Positions 55,401 through 64,000 of a stretch of DNA of 64,000 nucleotides are shown in pieces. Under the pieces are notes generated by a model, which did no database searches, had not been told where the DNA came from, and saw only the letters and a list, made by a program, of their open reading frames with translations. A program made the position numbers and the translations under genes. The stretch covers positions 17,562,254-17,626,253 of the forward strand of contig NW_022145606.1 in NCBI RefSeq assembly GCF_000002235.5. Reading direction: 5' to 3'. Source of the DNA: Strongylocentrotus purpuratus. Its lineage: Eukaryota > Echinodermata > Echinoidea > Camarodonta > Strongylocentrotidae. Each line of letters starts with the position of its first letter. Within the stretch, counting starts at the first letter, position 1.

Positions 55401-55442
55401 TTGTGGTTATCTTGTGGTTTCCAAACCACAAGATAACCACAA
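55401..55442. repeat. 42-bp inverted repeat, 20-bp arms, 2-bp spacer
   Basis: TTGTGGTTATCTTGTGGTTT pairs exactly with the 20 bases after a CC spacer. It begins eight bases beyond the right end of the nested element. Confidence 0.95.
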
Positions 55443-55544
55443 AATACTTGTAAGATTTTCTTTTTTACCGTCTGAATTGGCTTTCACCGTGTGAATGCGG
55501 CTAATAACAATAAACACAATTACAATAATGAATAGGAATATTAT

Positions 55545-55625
55545 TATCATCATCATTATTATTATTATTATTAATATCATAATTGTTATCATTATTATTA
55601 TTACTATTATTATCATCATTATGAC
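55545..55625. repeat. ATT/ATC microsatellite
   Basis: Imperfect (ATT)n/(ATC)n. Confidence 0.9.
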
Positions 55626-55753
55626 TTATTAAGTAAGCAAATATCATTCCCCAAAACCTGGGGGGATGATTGTACATGCCATCCCCCCCCCCCCCACCTT
55701 GTGAGGTGGGGGGGGGATGCATCCCCCTCATCCCCCCGTTGTCTACGCCCCTG

Positions 55754-56233
55754 CTTCACGATGATGAGGATCAAATCGTCACTAAGATCTCGTCACTTTG
55801 TGAAGAAATTGTGACGAAGACCGAATTTAGTGCGATCACTCTAACAAGCAGCATTCATGGTTATCCGGAGGCATCATTTTTTTCTGCGGCACAGATTGGG
55901 TTTTTTTTTTTTTTTTTTTTTAAAGAGGTCTTGATTTAACCCTAACCCTAACCCTAACCCTAAACTTTCCCATAGGCTCAACACGTACTTAACCCCAATC
56001 TGTGCCGCAGAAAAAAAGAACGCCACCCGGAGACACATAGCCGGCGAAAGGCGGTCGACGCTGTTAACGTACAGCTGAAACTTCTGACCAATGAGAGAGG
56101 TTGGAAGTTGATTGACAACAGCGCCATCTATCCCGATATCCACCTACAGGCCGATGGTGTACACCTCAGCGGAAGTGGAGTTGTCGAACTTGCGAAAAAC
56201 ATCATACACCACCTACGTCTAAACTCATCGCAA
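55754..56233 (+). pseudogene. SGNH/GDSL hydrolase-like relic split by a MITE
   Basis: After the MITE, plus-strand frame 56039-56233 reads RRKAVDAVNVQLKLL, NERGWKLIDNS and ADGVHLSGSGVVELA, the C-terminal third of an SGNH hydrolase with the D-x-x-H catalytic block (Asp 56153-56155, His 56162-56164). Before the MITE, 55761-55864 reads IVTKISSLCEEI and ITLTSSIHGY, resembling the strand that precedes this part in the same fold. SGNH domains of this kind are common in repeated invertebrate ORFs, including LINE ORF1-type proteins. The N-terminal catalytic Ser block is not seen. Relic, not a working enzyme. Confidence 0.55.
55865..56030. mobile_element. MITE with telomere-like core, copy 2
   Basis: Same ends as copy 1 (TTTCTGCGGCACAGATTGGG, inverted at right), outer CCGGAGGC / GCCACCCGG, and a core of four CCCTAA-type units (AACCCTAACCCTAACCCTAA). 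Confidence 0.87.
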
Positions 56234-56249
56234 CTAGTTGATCATCAAT

Positions 56250-56720
56250 TCCCAGCTTATCGCGGAACCAGCCGTCAGCGGAGAGCAATTCCAGGAAAAT
56301 GCCAGAGCAATATCGCAAACATTGTTAACCCTAAGAAAAACCCAGTTTATAGCAACATTTTCTTCAACATTATCTCCGTCCTGTTACTCGTGGCATCGCC
56401 AAGAAAGTATCGCCTTTCCATAAGATGTTCGGCAACCTATAGGAGAGGGGCAACCCTTCATTTTGCAATCGTTTGCGTCCCGATCCGATTTTTTTTCTCT
56501 TCGCCAGTGCCAGAGAATTAAATGTCGGAAGCACTATATACCCTAATAAAACCTTGTTGATAGCACATTTTTTCATGAGCGAACCCCCCTGACCCTTCAC
56601 TTATTGCAGGTAATAATTCCCTCAAAAAGTATTGCCTTGCCATGGAAGATTCTTCAACGAGTTGGAGAGAGTGAGCCCTAAATTTCCAATAGTTTAAGTC
56701 CCGACCCCATAAATGTAACT
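56250..56720. repeat. Diverged tandem family, third block
   Basis: Contains TCGCAAACATTGTTAACCCT, AAGTATCGCCTTTCCATAAG, GGGGCAACCCTTCATTTTGC, AAGTATTGCCTTGCCATGGA and CCCTAAATTTCCAATAGTTT in the order seen in the first two blocks. Confidence 0.75.
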
Positions 56721-57788
56721 TGGTAAAGCCTCATAGTAGTGGGTTTTCATGGGGAATATAATACCATTCTGGAGTTTACCCAATACCAGGCATTATCAGT
56801 CACCGAAAGTGGACTTGATTTTCATGACAGACAAGTCTTGTGTAATGCACTGTGCTCTAGTCTACCGCTGTATGGATCTCTCATTATAAATATCAAATTT
56901 CCTCGCCCTCGAGATAGGCAAGTTTGAATATTTTCTGGTATAGGACCGCGGGTTCGCTGTATTTGAGATACACATACACACAGACAGGGGGAGGGCGGGG
57001 TCATTTGGGCCTGAATTAAGTAGGCGGTTCGTCATTAGTGTAACAAAATAAAGTTATTTGATATATGAGACTGTTTTTTTATTCTTTCTCTCTTCTTTCC
57101 TAAATTTCTTTCTCCATTTTAAAATTGTAGGTTTATCCATCTGTATAGAATGTGATCAAAGACTTTTTAATTTAGGTTCTCCCTAATGCATCATGTTTAT
57201 AACAGAGCCTATACGCTAGTCACTTGCAAAAGAGGTTTCATCTCTGTGATTGGTATTAAAAAAAAAAAAAGTGTATTGCTACATATCACTCAACGGATGT
57301 AGAGGTGGTCAGTGAACAAGAGCCATAAGATATGAACTTTGATGATGTTTGTATTCATAGGTCTATATAGCATCACTCGGGTAAAGGTATCTTTTGTTAG
57401 ATACCATTGGGTTTTCATATTATATATATACATATCCTGCCCCCCCCCCCCCCTCCAGGATCGGAATGACCGCATGCGTGTTGCCAAAATGTCCGGTAAA
57501 GGGGTACTTTTCGTGCAACAAAGTCCGGCCCGAGAATTGTAAAAAAAGGGGTGTATTTGACTGTTCACCCGGAGATTTCTTTAAAAAAGGGGGTGTTTTT
57601 CTTTTTTTTTTCCTCTCATCTCTTTGGACTCCTGAGAAGTTATTACGAATTTAGGGGGGTACATTGAGCATTTTTCCGTATTTAGGGGAGTCTTCAAGGC
57701 AGGAAGAGCCCGCGAAAGGGGGGTTCGGAAATGTTGGCAGTCCTCAGATAGAGGGTGCTTTCAAAAAGAGGGAACGAGCATACGCGTA
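56721..57788. other. Intergenic, no gene recognised
   Basis: Includes a C run at about 57439-57452 and AAAAAGGGG-type low complexity at 57540-57780. Confidence 0.5.
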
Positions 57789-58021
57789 CCCTAAATCACG
57801 GATGGCCAACCTTTTAAAGCTCGCTGGCCACAGCTAACGATTAGCATAACTTGGCGGGCCGTAGCTAGTCTCCCCCCTCCCCCCCACACACACTCATGCA
57901 ATACGTGTACACACCTGAAATTCTGCAAAAACAAACAAACAAACAACAAGATCAGTGAGAAAAACAAATTAAGGCTTATATTTAGTGTGATTTCTGTGGC
58001 TTGCACTTTTCTACTATGTTG

Positions 58022-58171
58022 TTAACCTCCATTACATACTCTGGTGAAAATGAGGTAAAGTGGTCCACCTTTCTCTTCTATGAAGAAATACTTTAGAGAC
58101 CAATCTGATTTAAAGTTTCTGCCTTCATCAGAAACTCTCCTTTTCTTCGCAGGTCTCGAGGTCGTTGCCAT
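58022..58171 (-). pseudogene. hAT transposase N-terminal relic
   Basis: The minus strand encodes KKRRVSDEGRNFKSDWSLKY followed by FFIEEKGGPLYLIF, closely following the BED-like N-terminal pattern of hAT proteins of the GTF2IRD2/Charlie group (basic lead, RxF..W...YFF.E..G.P.CLIC). The two zinc-binding Cys of CLIC are Tyr and Phe here. The frame stops soon after and the DDE-type catalytic region is absent. Confidence 0.75.
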
Positions 58172-58382
58172 GTTGGTTGTTATTTCAATCAAAATCAAGG
58201 ACACGGCAGAAAGAATATCCTAAATGTATTACTTGTACACTGTACATCTAATTGAACGCGGTGTAGAGGGAAGGGGACTGACTATAAAGTTTACGATTAA
58301 GATTCATGAGAAAATTGTACGGCGGGAGAAAAGAGTTGTAAGTTTGAAAACAAGTATGGCATTTCAAACATTATTTCTCGAT

Positions 58383-58624
58383 TCACAACAGTTGTTACTG
58401 CGTGCGGAAATTACAAACTGAAATTTACACGGCGAGTGATATTAATGCGGGTATTAATGTCATTAATATAATATAATGAGAGGGAATTTGAGGAGTCAGT
58501 GTATCACAACAGTTGTTACTGCGTGCGGAAATTAGAAACTGAAATTTACACGGCGAGTGATATTAATGCGGGTATTAATGTCGTTAATATAATGTAATGA
58601 GAGGGAATTTGAGGAGTCAGTGTA
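58383..58624. repeat. 121-bp tandem duplication inside the hAT element
   Basis: TCACAACAGTTGTTACTGCG starts at 58383 and again at 58504. The two 121-bp units differ at only a few positions, so the duplication is recent. Confidence 0.93.
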
Positions 58625-58867
58625 TCACCAAGTAACGAGTCAAAGCGTTGTGAAAGATGAAAATAATCAAATTATGGACATATTAGAGATAGCTGCGTTT
58701 TGCCCTACTTTATCGCTGCTATAATGTGGCATATTATGCTATATGTGGCTGCATTTCATTTATTAAGTATTTTTTCACTGCTCCGCGGGCCGCACCAGAA
58801 GAGCTCGCGGGTTGGCCACCCGTGCCCTAAATAACACTGAGTGGGGGGGGGGGGGGATACATATTGT

Positions 58868-59655
58868 CAAATTCAGACAGCAAGGTGCCCGAATATTGTC
58901 ACATTCGGACAGCAAGGTGCCCGAATATTGTCACATTCGGACAGCAAGGTGCCTGAATATTGTCAAATTCGGAAAGCAAGGTGCCTGAATATTGTCAAAT
59001 TCGGAAAGCAAGGTGCCTGAATATTGTCAAATTCGGACAGCAAGGTGCCTGAATATTGTCAAATCGGAAAGCAAGGGGCCCGAGTATTGTTAAATTTGGA
59101 CAGCAAGGTGGCTGAATATTGTCGCATTCGGACAGCAAGGTGCCCGAAAATTTGGACAGCAAGGTGCCTGAATATTGTCACATTCGGACAGCAAGGTGCC
59201 CGAATATTGTCACATTCGGACAGCAAGGTGCCTGAATATTGTCAAATTCAGACAGCAAGGGGCCCGAATATTGTCAAATTCGGACAGCAAGGTGTCTGAA
59301 TATTGTCACATTCGGACAGCAAGGTGCCCGAATATTGTCACATTCGGACAGCAAGGTGTCTGAATATTGTCACATTCGGACAGCAAGGTGCCTGAATATT
59401 GTCACATTCGGACAGCAAGGTGTCTGAATATTGTCAAATTTGAACAGCAAGGTGCCCGAATATTGTCAAATTCGGATAGAAAGGTGCCCGAATATTGTCA
59501 AATTCGGACAGCAAGGTGCCTGAATATTGTCAAATTCGGACAGCAAGGTGTCTGAATATTGTCAAATTCGGACAGCAAGGTGCCTGAATATTGTCAAATT
59601 CGGACAGCAAGGTGTCTGAATATTGTTAAATTCGGACAGCAAGGTGCCCGAATAA
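58868..59655. repeat. 32-bp minisatellite, about 24 copies
   Basis: Unit CGGACAGCAAGGTGCC(C/T) plus GAATATTGTCA(A/C)ATT. Variation is mostly C/T and A/C at fixed positions. Because 32 is not a multiple of three, one array reads through all three frames to give the same periodic peptide; these ORFs are not genes. Confidence 0.95.
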
Positions 59656-60129
59656 TCGTAAATGTTTATTAGCCTGCGAAACTCTATAATGTATGTAATT
59701 GTGGATTATTCAACTTGATATAATATATTAACATATCTGACATGTAAAGAGACTGAGAGGGGGTGCTTCAACTCACATTCTTAGGTGTGCTTTATATCAA
59801 TAGAATCTCTGACAAACAACCAGCAACAACAACAACAACAACAACAAAACCGGCCAAAAAAAGACGTAAAAGAAAGAGTGAATGAAAGACAGAAAGAATA
59901 ACTTAGGACAATAAAGTAAATAATGAAAATGATAAATGACAATACATGATGAAATAACTAGTAATGAATGAATGATAACGCATAAAATAATAATTATATC
60001 TGCTATTAAACGACGGTGACTCCCAGTGCATCAGCCAGCTATTCAAGGCCACACCTGGTGTATTGGTGCGATGATGTGCTATTGAACTTTAAATGAGAAC
60101 AGTGCGCACATAAACGACACAGCCGAATC
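59656..60129. other. Intergenic, (AAC)n and AT-rich
   Basis: (CAA)n at 59818-59850, otherwise AT-rich with ATGAATGA-type simple sequence. Confidence 0.6.
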
Positions 60130-60212
60130 GCCATATTTCTACCAGTTGCGCATTCATTGTGAGCTCTCGCACGTAGTATTCGGATTTATCCTACTTTTCA
60201 CTCAAGAAAACG
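60130..60212 (+). other. Candidate 5' UTR exon of gene 3
   Basis: Moderately CpG-containing sequence ends in a strong donor (AAAACG|GTGAGT at 60213), upstream of the coding exon at 60775. The left boundary is unknown and no clear TATA box is seen. Weak. Confidence 0.25.
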
Positions 60213-60774
60213 GTGAGTTATTCTGCATATATCATAGGTATGGCGTATTTCTTACTAACTTCATGTTTTATAACGTGTGTTTAAAGGGTTCATTGAAATT
60301 GAAGACAGTTTCTGAGATTGGAATACATTTCTTCATACATGTACAGCGTGATTTTGAAAGGTGTCATTTCACTGTAGAGTACAGCTTGTTCTATCAACCG
60401 TGAACGTATTTATAGGTAAATTACATGTACGGTAACCGTTTAATACTCAATCTGAAATATTCTTTCTTAGCTCAATGTTTAATATTAGCATACATCAGTA
60501 GTAATAAATGTTAATGATAAAGTTTTGAAATAATGTTTAGAGACAGATAGAAGCAACCCATTATTTGGTGACCTTTTATTACACCTGGTTCAAGATGGAC
60601 AAATATGGGAAGAAACCCTTCTGTCAAAGAATGTTAGCACCTATCGAACCCAGGATCTTTCACATTATGAATACAACAGTTCTACGAATTTTAACCTTAT
60701 GTTATTTCATCTGTTTGTATTATTTTAATTTTGTATCTATTTTTTAAATTCATGGTAAATATTGCCAGATCAAG

Positions 60775-60846
60775 ATGGAGGCTTATCCAAACAACGCACC
60801 TATAACTATCCAGCCAACCATCCCGGCCTCTCAGACTATCATACAG
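60775..60846 (+). CDS. Gene 3 first coding exon (24 codons)
   Basis: Acceptor ATTGCCAG at 60768 is followed by ATCAAGATGG, a reasonable start context. The reading frame MEAYPNNAPITIQPTIPA continues to ATACAG|GTAGGT at 60847, a consensus donor, phase 0. The peptide is Pro, Thr and Ile-rich and has no Lys or Arg. It resembles the disordered N-terminus of many proteins; no family recognised. The next exon could lie at 63752, at about 61694 (ATAG|AAAGCC, short tail then TAA), or beyond the window. Confidence 0.5.
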
Positions 60847-60874
60847 GTAGGTTTTCAATCATCACTCTTTCTCC

Positions 60875-61545
60875 TTAAAGGGGAAGCCCACCCTTATTAT
60901 TAACTCTTGTCATGCCACAGGGCTAATCCCCATTGTGCCAAGCCCCAAATCACGGAGTGCCAAGTTTATATTGGGATAATCTGATTAACGCGACGGTTAA
61001 ATGAATAGCAAGTGCAAAACACATAGCACAGTCCAATGGGCATGAACAACTGCTACTACAAAAGTGTGCACGCACGCACATGGCAGCGTACCAATAGCTT
61101 GCTCGAATGTACAAAGCACTATAACGATAGTGTGCATGCAACCTCATGGCAGGCTATGAGTTAAGGTGGTTCTCCATGAAGTATCTCACGAGCTCCTCTC
61201 CAATTTGTTCTGTACATGAAATGTCATGAACTCTCATGTTCAGAGTTATTGATGAAGGACTAGGTTTGTTCTATAACAGGGGTTGAATAAAAAAAATATT
61301 TTCAACAATTACTCTTTAGGGTGCATTTATGATTGACAAAACATTTCAGGGCAAAAATATACATTTCTGAATATTTGGTGCAAACGGGAGATACGTCACA
61401 GAGCTGCCAATTTGTGTCTGATTGATCGGAATTTCAACAGTTTTTATTTTGTTTTTATCGGATTTTACTCAAACTTCACTGGCATGTTCCCCCATTTTCT
61501 GCTTCTATTAAAAACCACTTGGTATCAGAGTGGACTTCCCCTTAA
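60875..61545. mobile_element. MITE with TTAAAGGGGAAG ends, copy 2, in gene 3 intron
   Basis: Left TTAAAGGGGAAGCCCACCCT and inverted right TTAAGGGGAAGTCCACTCTG. The middle shares GAGCTCCTCTCCAATTTGTT and GTCACAGAGCTGCCAATTTG-like sequence with the copy at 40157. Confidence 0.75.
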
Positions 61546-61749
61546 AAACACGCAATATAGAACATAAACTTATTATGTAGCAGAACAACCATTTTTTCAG
61601 GCATACAGGATACCAATATAGTCGGTTGTTATTAGTGTTTTACAGGCCATCCGCTTGTTACGTATCATTATCTATTATTCTATTTTATAGAAAGCCACAC
61701 ATATTCCTCAATCTGGGATGCTTCAAATAATGAATATTTAAAACCTCAG

Positions 61750-61870
61750 TCGATGATGATGATATGGCGGTAGTGGTGGTGGTGGTGATGATAATGATGG
61801 TGATGATGATGATGATGATAATGATGGTGATGATGATGATGATGATGATGATACTGATAATAATAAATAT
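61750..61870. repeat. GAT/GGT microsatellite
   Basis: (GATGAT)n with GGTGGT at the start. It makes Met/His-rich ORFs on both strands that are not coding. Confidence 0.93.
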
Positions 61871-62274
61871 GATAATGATGTTTATGGTAAATGATATTGA
61901 TCAGAATGATGCTGAAAATGATGCTGAAGATGTTATAGAAAGGGTAAATTGGAATGGTAATTAGAACTTGACCAAGAATAGTTCTCATATCTAAGAGTCG
62001 GTATAGCTAAGTGGATAGACTTGTCTCCACCACCACGTGCTCACAGTATGATGACACCCACTACTGTTGACACCTATTACATAACAGAGGCTTTCAGTTT
62101 CAGTTAGCATTGTTCACTCGAGAAAGATCATGTTAAGTGTTGGTGTTTTATCATCATCTTTATTATTCGACATTGCATGTGTCTCTGTTTACAGAGCCCT
62201 AAAGGATAATAGTTGCAAAATCACTGCCTGGGTAAACCTAGTGGAAACAAACAATTAAAATGAATAGTAGAAGT

Positions 62275-62337
62275 GTCGTAATGGAGTGGTTTAAGCACTT
62301 GACTTGAAATTCAAAAGTCGTGGTTCGATACCATGCT
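62275..62337 (+). mobile_element. tRNA-Ser-like SINE head
   Basis: GTCGTAATGGAGTGGTTTAA resembles the 5' half and A box of a tRNA-Ser, GACTTGAAATTC its anticodon arm (TGA), and GGTTCGATACC (62322-62332) is a B box. The acceptor stem does not close, so this is a SINE head and not a tRNA gene. A different tRNA source from the SINE at 12797. Confidence 0.6.
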
Positions 62338-62410
62338 AGTATACATTAGAAACGCTGTCGTATTAACGATGACTGACAATACCATGATGGATACCATGCT
62401 AGTATCTTCC

Positions 62411-62834
62411 TGCCCATCTACATAGTGATGCTAACTGCACATCCCCATGGTGATGCTATCTGCTCATCCCCATGGTGATGCTATCTGCCTATCCCCATGG
62501 TGATGCTATCTGCTCATCACCATGGTGATGCTATCTGCTCATCCCCATGGTGATGCTATCTGCTCATCCCCATGGTGATGCTATCTGCTCATCCCCATGG
62601 TGATGCTATCTGCTCATCCCCATGGTGATGCTATCTGCCCATCCCCATGGTGATGCTATCTGCCCATCCCCATGGTGATGCTATCTGCTCATCCCCATGG
62701 TGATGCTATCTGCTCATCCCCATGGTGATGCTATCTGCCCATCCCCATGGTGATGCTATCTGCCCATCCCCATGGTGATGCTATCTGCTCATCCCCATGG
62801 TGATGCTACCTGCCCATCCCCATGGTGATGCTAA
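62411..62834. repeat. 25-bp minisatellite, about 17 copies
   Basis: Unit CATCCCCATGGTGATGCTAT followed by CTGCT or CTGCC. Copies are almost identical, with C/T changes at the end of the unit. Each carries the palindrome CCATGG. Confidence 0.96.
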
Positions 62835-63564
62835 GTAGATGAAATGTAACGCGCTTCGGCCTCGTATTAAGAATTACTCAACAAATGTTAAATTCAAAAT
62901 AATAATAAAGTTGGTAGCACGAGACTTCCCAAATAGTTTTTCATTTTGAAAAGAGCAATTTGCTGGCTGCCCCTATTATCAAATACATTTTCTCTCTAAC
63001 GCTTAAGTTTATTTGTTCGACTAGTCTCAGGTGTTTGGTCATTAGGTTTCCTATACGTTCACATGAATAATTGAATTATACAACAAAAATTACATCAGAA
63101 ATATCCTGTACTCTGATTCCAGCTCGCGTAGGGCTATCGACATGATACAATCATCAGAGATGCTAAACTCTAGGTAACGAATGAGACAAAATACAATTCC
63201 TAGTCAAAGAAAGAGAGCTTAATGATTGAAGTAAAAATATTTCAAACGGGTTTCAGAGTACGCAAAAACATTCATGTATACATATATCTTTATGTTTATT
63301 TAATGTGTGCGCAAGCGCGCCGGAAGCTGTTTGGGATGGGGGGGGGGGGGATAGAACCCCAGAGCCCCGCTGTACTGCAGGCCCCGACATGAAGGCTTCT
63401 TTAAATATAGGGTCATGCGGAATGTTTAGGAAATTTAATCCTGTTTACTTTCCTTTTCTTCGAATGGAATATATATGTGATTCAGTTAAGGTTTTATTAT
63501 TTTAATTTTCTATCTTTCCGCATAATATTTGTTGATAACTGTTTATTAGTTGATTAACCAACCC
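62835..63564. other. Gene 3 intron, no further feature recognised
   Basis: AT-rich, with a G run at about 63339-63350. Confidence 0.5.
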
Positions 63565-63566
63565 CT

Positions 63567-63598
<32 letters not shown>

Positions 63599-63650
63599 TT
63601 TCTCTCTCTTTCTTTCTCTCTCCCTGTCTCTTTTTCTCACTCGTACTATT
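63565..63650. repeat. CT microsatellite upstream of the candidate terminal exon
   Basis: (CT)n with TTTCT interruptions. It extends the polypyrimidine region of the acceptor at 63751. Confidence 0.9.
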
Positions 63651-63751
63651 TTTCTATTTAGGCTATATCACCCTTCCTCCCCCTTTCTTTTTCTATCTCT
63701 CTATTCTCCCTTCTCCCCTTTTTACACACACCCTCTTGCCTTGTAATACAG

Positions 63752-63802
63752 GAAGCTAAACAATTTATGAAAAAGAAAGACGAAAAGTACTTCAAACAGT
63801 AG
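63752..63802 (+). CDS. Gene 3 candidate terminal exon (16 codons and stop)
   Basis: After a strong polypyrimidine tract and TAATACAG, phase 0 sequence reads EAKQFMKKKDEKYFKQ and TAG 63800-63802. Joined directly to the exon at 60775 it gives a 40-residue protein with a neutral Pro-rich half and a Lys-rich half. The phases agree, but the join is inferred. Confidence 0.4.
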   Translation, partial: EAKQFMKKKDEKYFKQ

Positions 63803-64000
63803 CTTTCACGATAAATACACATAGCCTAGACTCCAATTTACGTCAAACCTAATACCTCAGCGAGACCGCTACAACACCTCCAAAACGGTTTCGTTTTTTC
63901 TACTTCCGTAATAGAAATTCATGATCGGTGTCTTGTCGTTCTGGCATCGGAGTCCTCGGTGTGACAGGAGTACAACAATATATTATGAAAACACTGAAAA
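63803..64000 (+). other. Possible 3' UTR of gene 3, to window end
   Basis: No polyadenylation hexamer of clear strength is seen before the window ends. Confidence 0.3.

Larger units (their letters stand above)
54880..55753. mobile_element. 874-bp hAT-like element with perfect 8-bp target duplication CTTCACGA
   Basis: CTTCACGA lies at 54872-54879 and 55754-55761. Ends CAGTGGCGTAGACA and inverted CAGGGGCGTAGACA. Subterminal G/C runs face each other. It contains a second inverted-end element and a zinc-finger relic. Confidence 0.87.
57797..58824 (-). mobile_element. 1028-bp deleted hAT transposon with 8-bp target duplication CCCTAAAT
   Basis: CCCTAAAT is repeated exactly at 57789-57796 and 58825-58832. 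The ends CACGGATGGCCAACC and inverted CACGGGTGGCCAACC match at 14 of 15 bases and are the classic hAT (Charlie-type) end. Only the transposase N-terminus survives. The interior carries a 121-bp tandem duplication. Confidence 0.93.

Noticed and set aside
55937..55965. Telomere or chromosome end
   Set aside because: Only three to four CCCTAA units, inside a MITE that is present twice.
58868..59655. Regular repeats that could suggest a CRISPR array
   Set aside because: Units are contiguous with no unique spacers, and the genome is eukaryotic.
61746..61988. His/Tyr-rich and Met-rich ORFs
   Set aside because: Translation of a GAT microsatellite on both strands.

Overview
The window looks like nuclear DNA of a marine invertebrate, most likely an echinoderm such as a sea urchin. 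Coding sequence is split into short exons with GT-AG introns. Non-coding DNA is AT-rich and littered with ACATGTAC-type simple sequence, long G or C runs, CT, TTC and GAT microsatellites, many short inverted-repeat elements (MITEs), tRNA-derived SINEs and hAT relics. The echinoderm assignment rests on this overall style and was not tested. There is no operon, prophage, CRISPR array or rRNA.

Layout. Positions 1-13116 hold the 3' part of a plus-strand gene (gene 1). Thirteen exons join in frame into 1094 residues plus stop, and the 5' end lies outside the window. The product is a Ser-rich, largely disordered protein with one helix that fits the consensus for binding the PKA regulatory subunit. 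Its introns carry a LINE fragment, several MITEs, a long TTC tract and a tandem repeat with nuclear-receptor-type half-sites. Positions 13.1-42.7 kb hold no convincing gene: this is a repeat graveyard with nested insertions, a 2.7-kb element carrying eight copies of a 15-bp CRE-like motif, a perfect 52-bp palindrome, and a 509-bp foldback element whose unoccupied target site survives in a nearby duplicate. Positions 42736-44202 hold gene 2, a single coding exon for 447 residues with a putative N-myristoylation signal and a DSGIGS phosphodegron-like motif. Its 5' UTR starts at a splice acceptor, so its promoter is upstream, possibly far upstream. Positions 44.2-51 kb are AT-rich with a MITE pair and a SINE. 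Positions 51-59.7 kb are the densest repeat zone: minisatellites, a 1.7-kb AACTGG foldback, nested hAT elements with 8-bp target duplications, a zinc-finger relic, an SGNH-hydrolase relic split by a MITE, and a hAT with a transposase N-terminal relic. Positions 60-64 kb hold a candidate small intron-containing gene (gene 3, about 40 residues if the two exons are joined directly).

The three genes show no obvious functional linkage. Gene 1 is a candidate A-kinase anchoring protein and gene 2 a candidate membrane-attached, turnover-regulated adaptor. Both statements come from short motifs and not from recognised domains. I did not find a clearly new multi-gene biological system. The most unusual items are the 15-bp motif element, the palindrome and foldback structures, the nested insertions with recoverable history, and the small split ORF.
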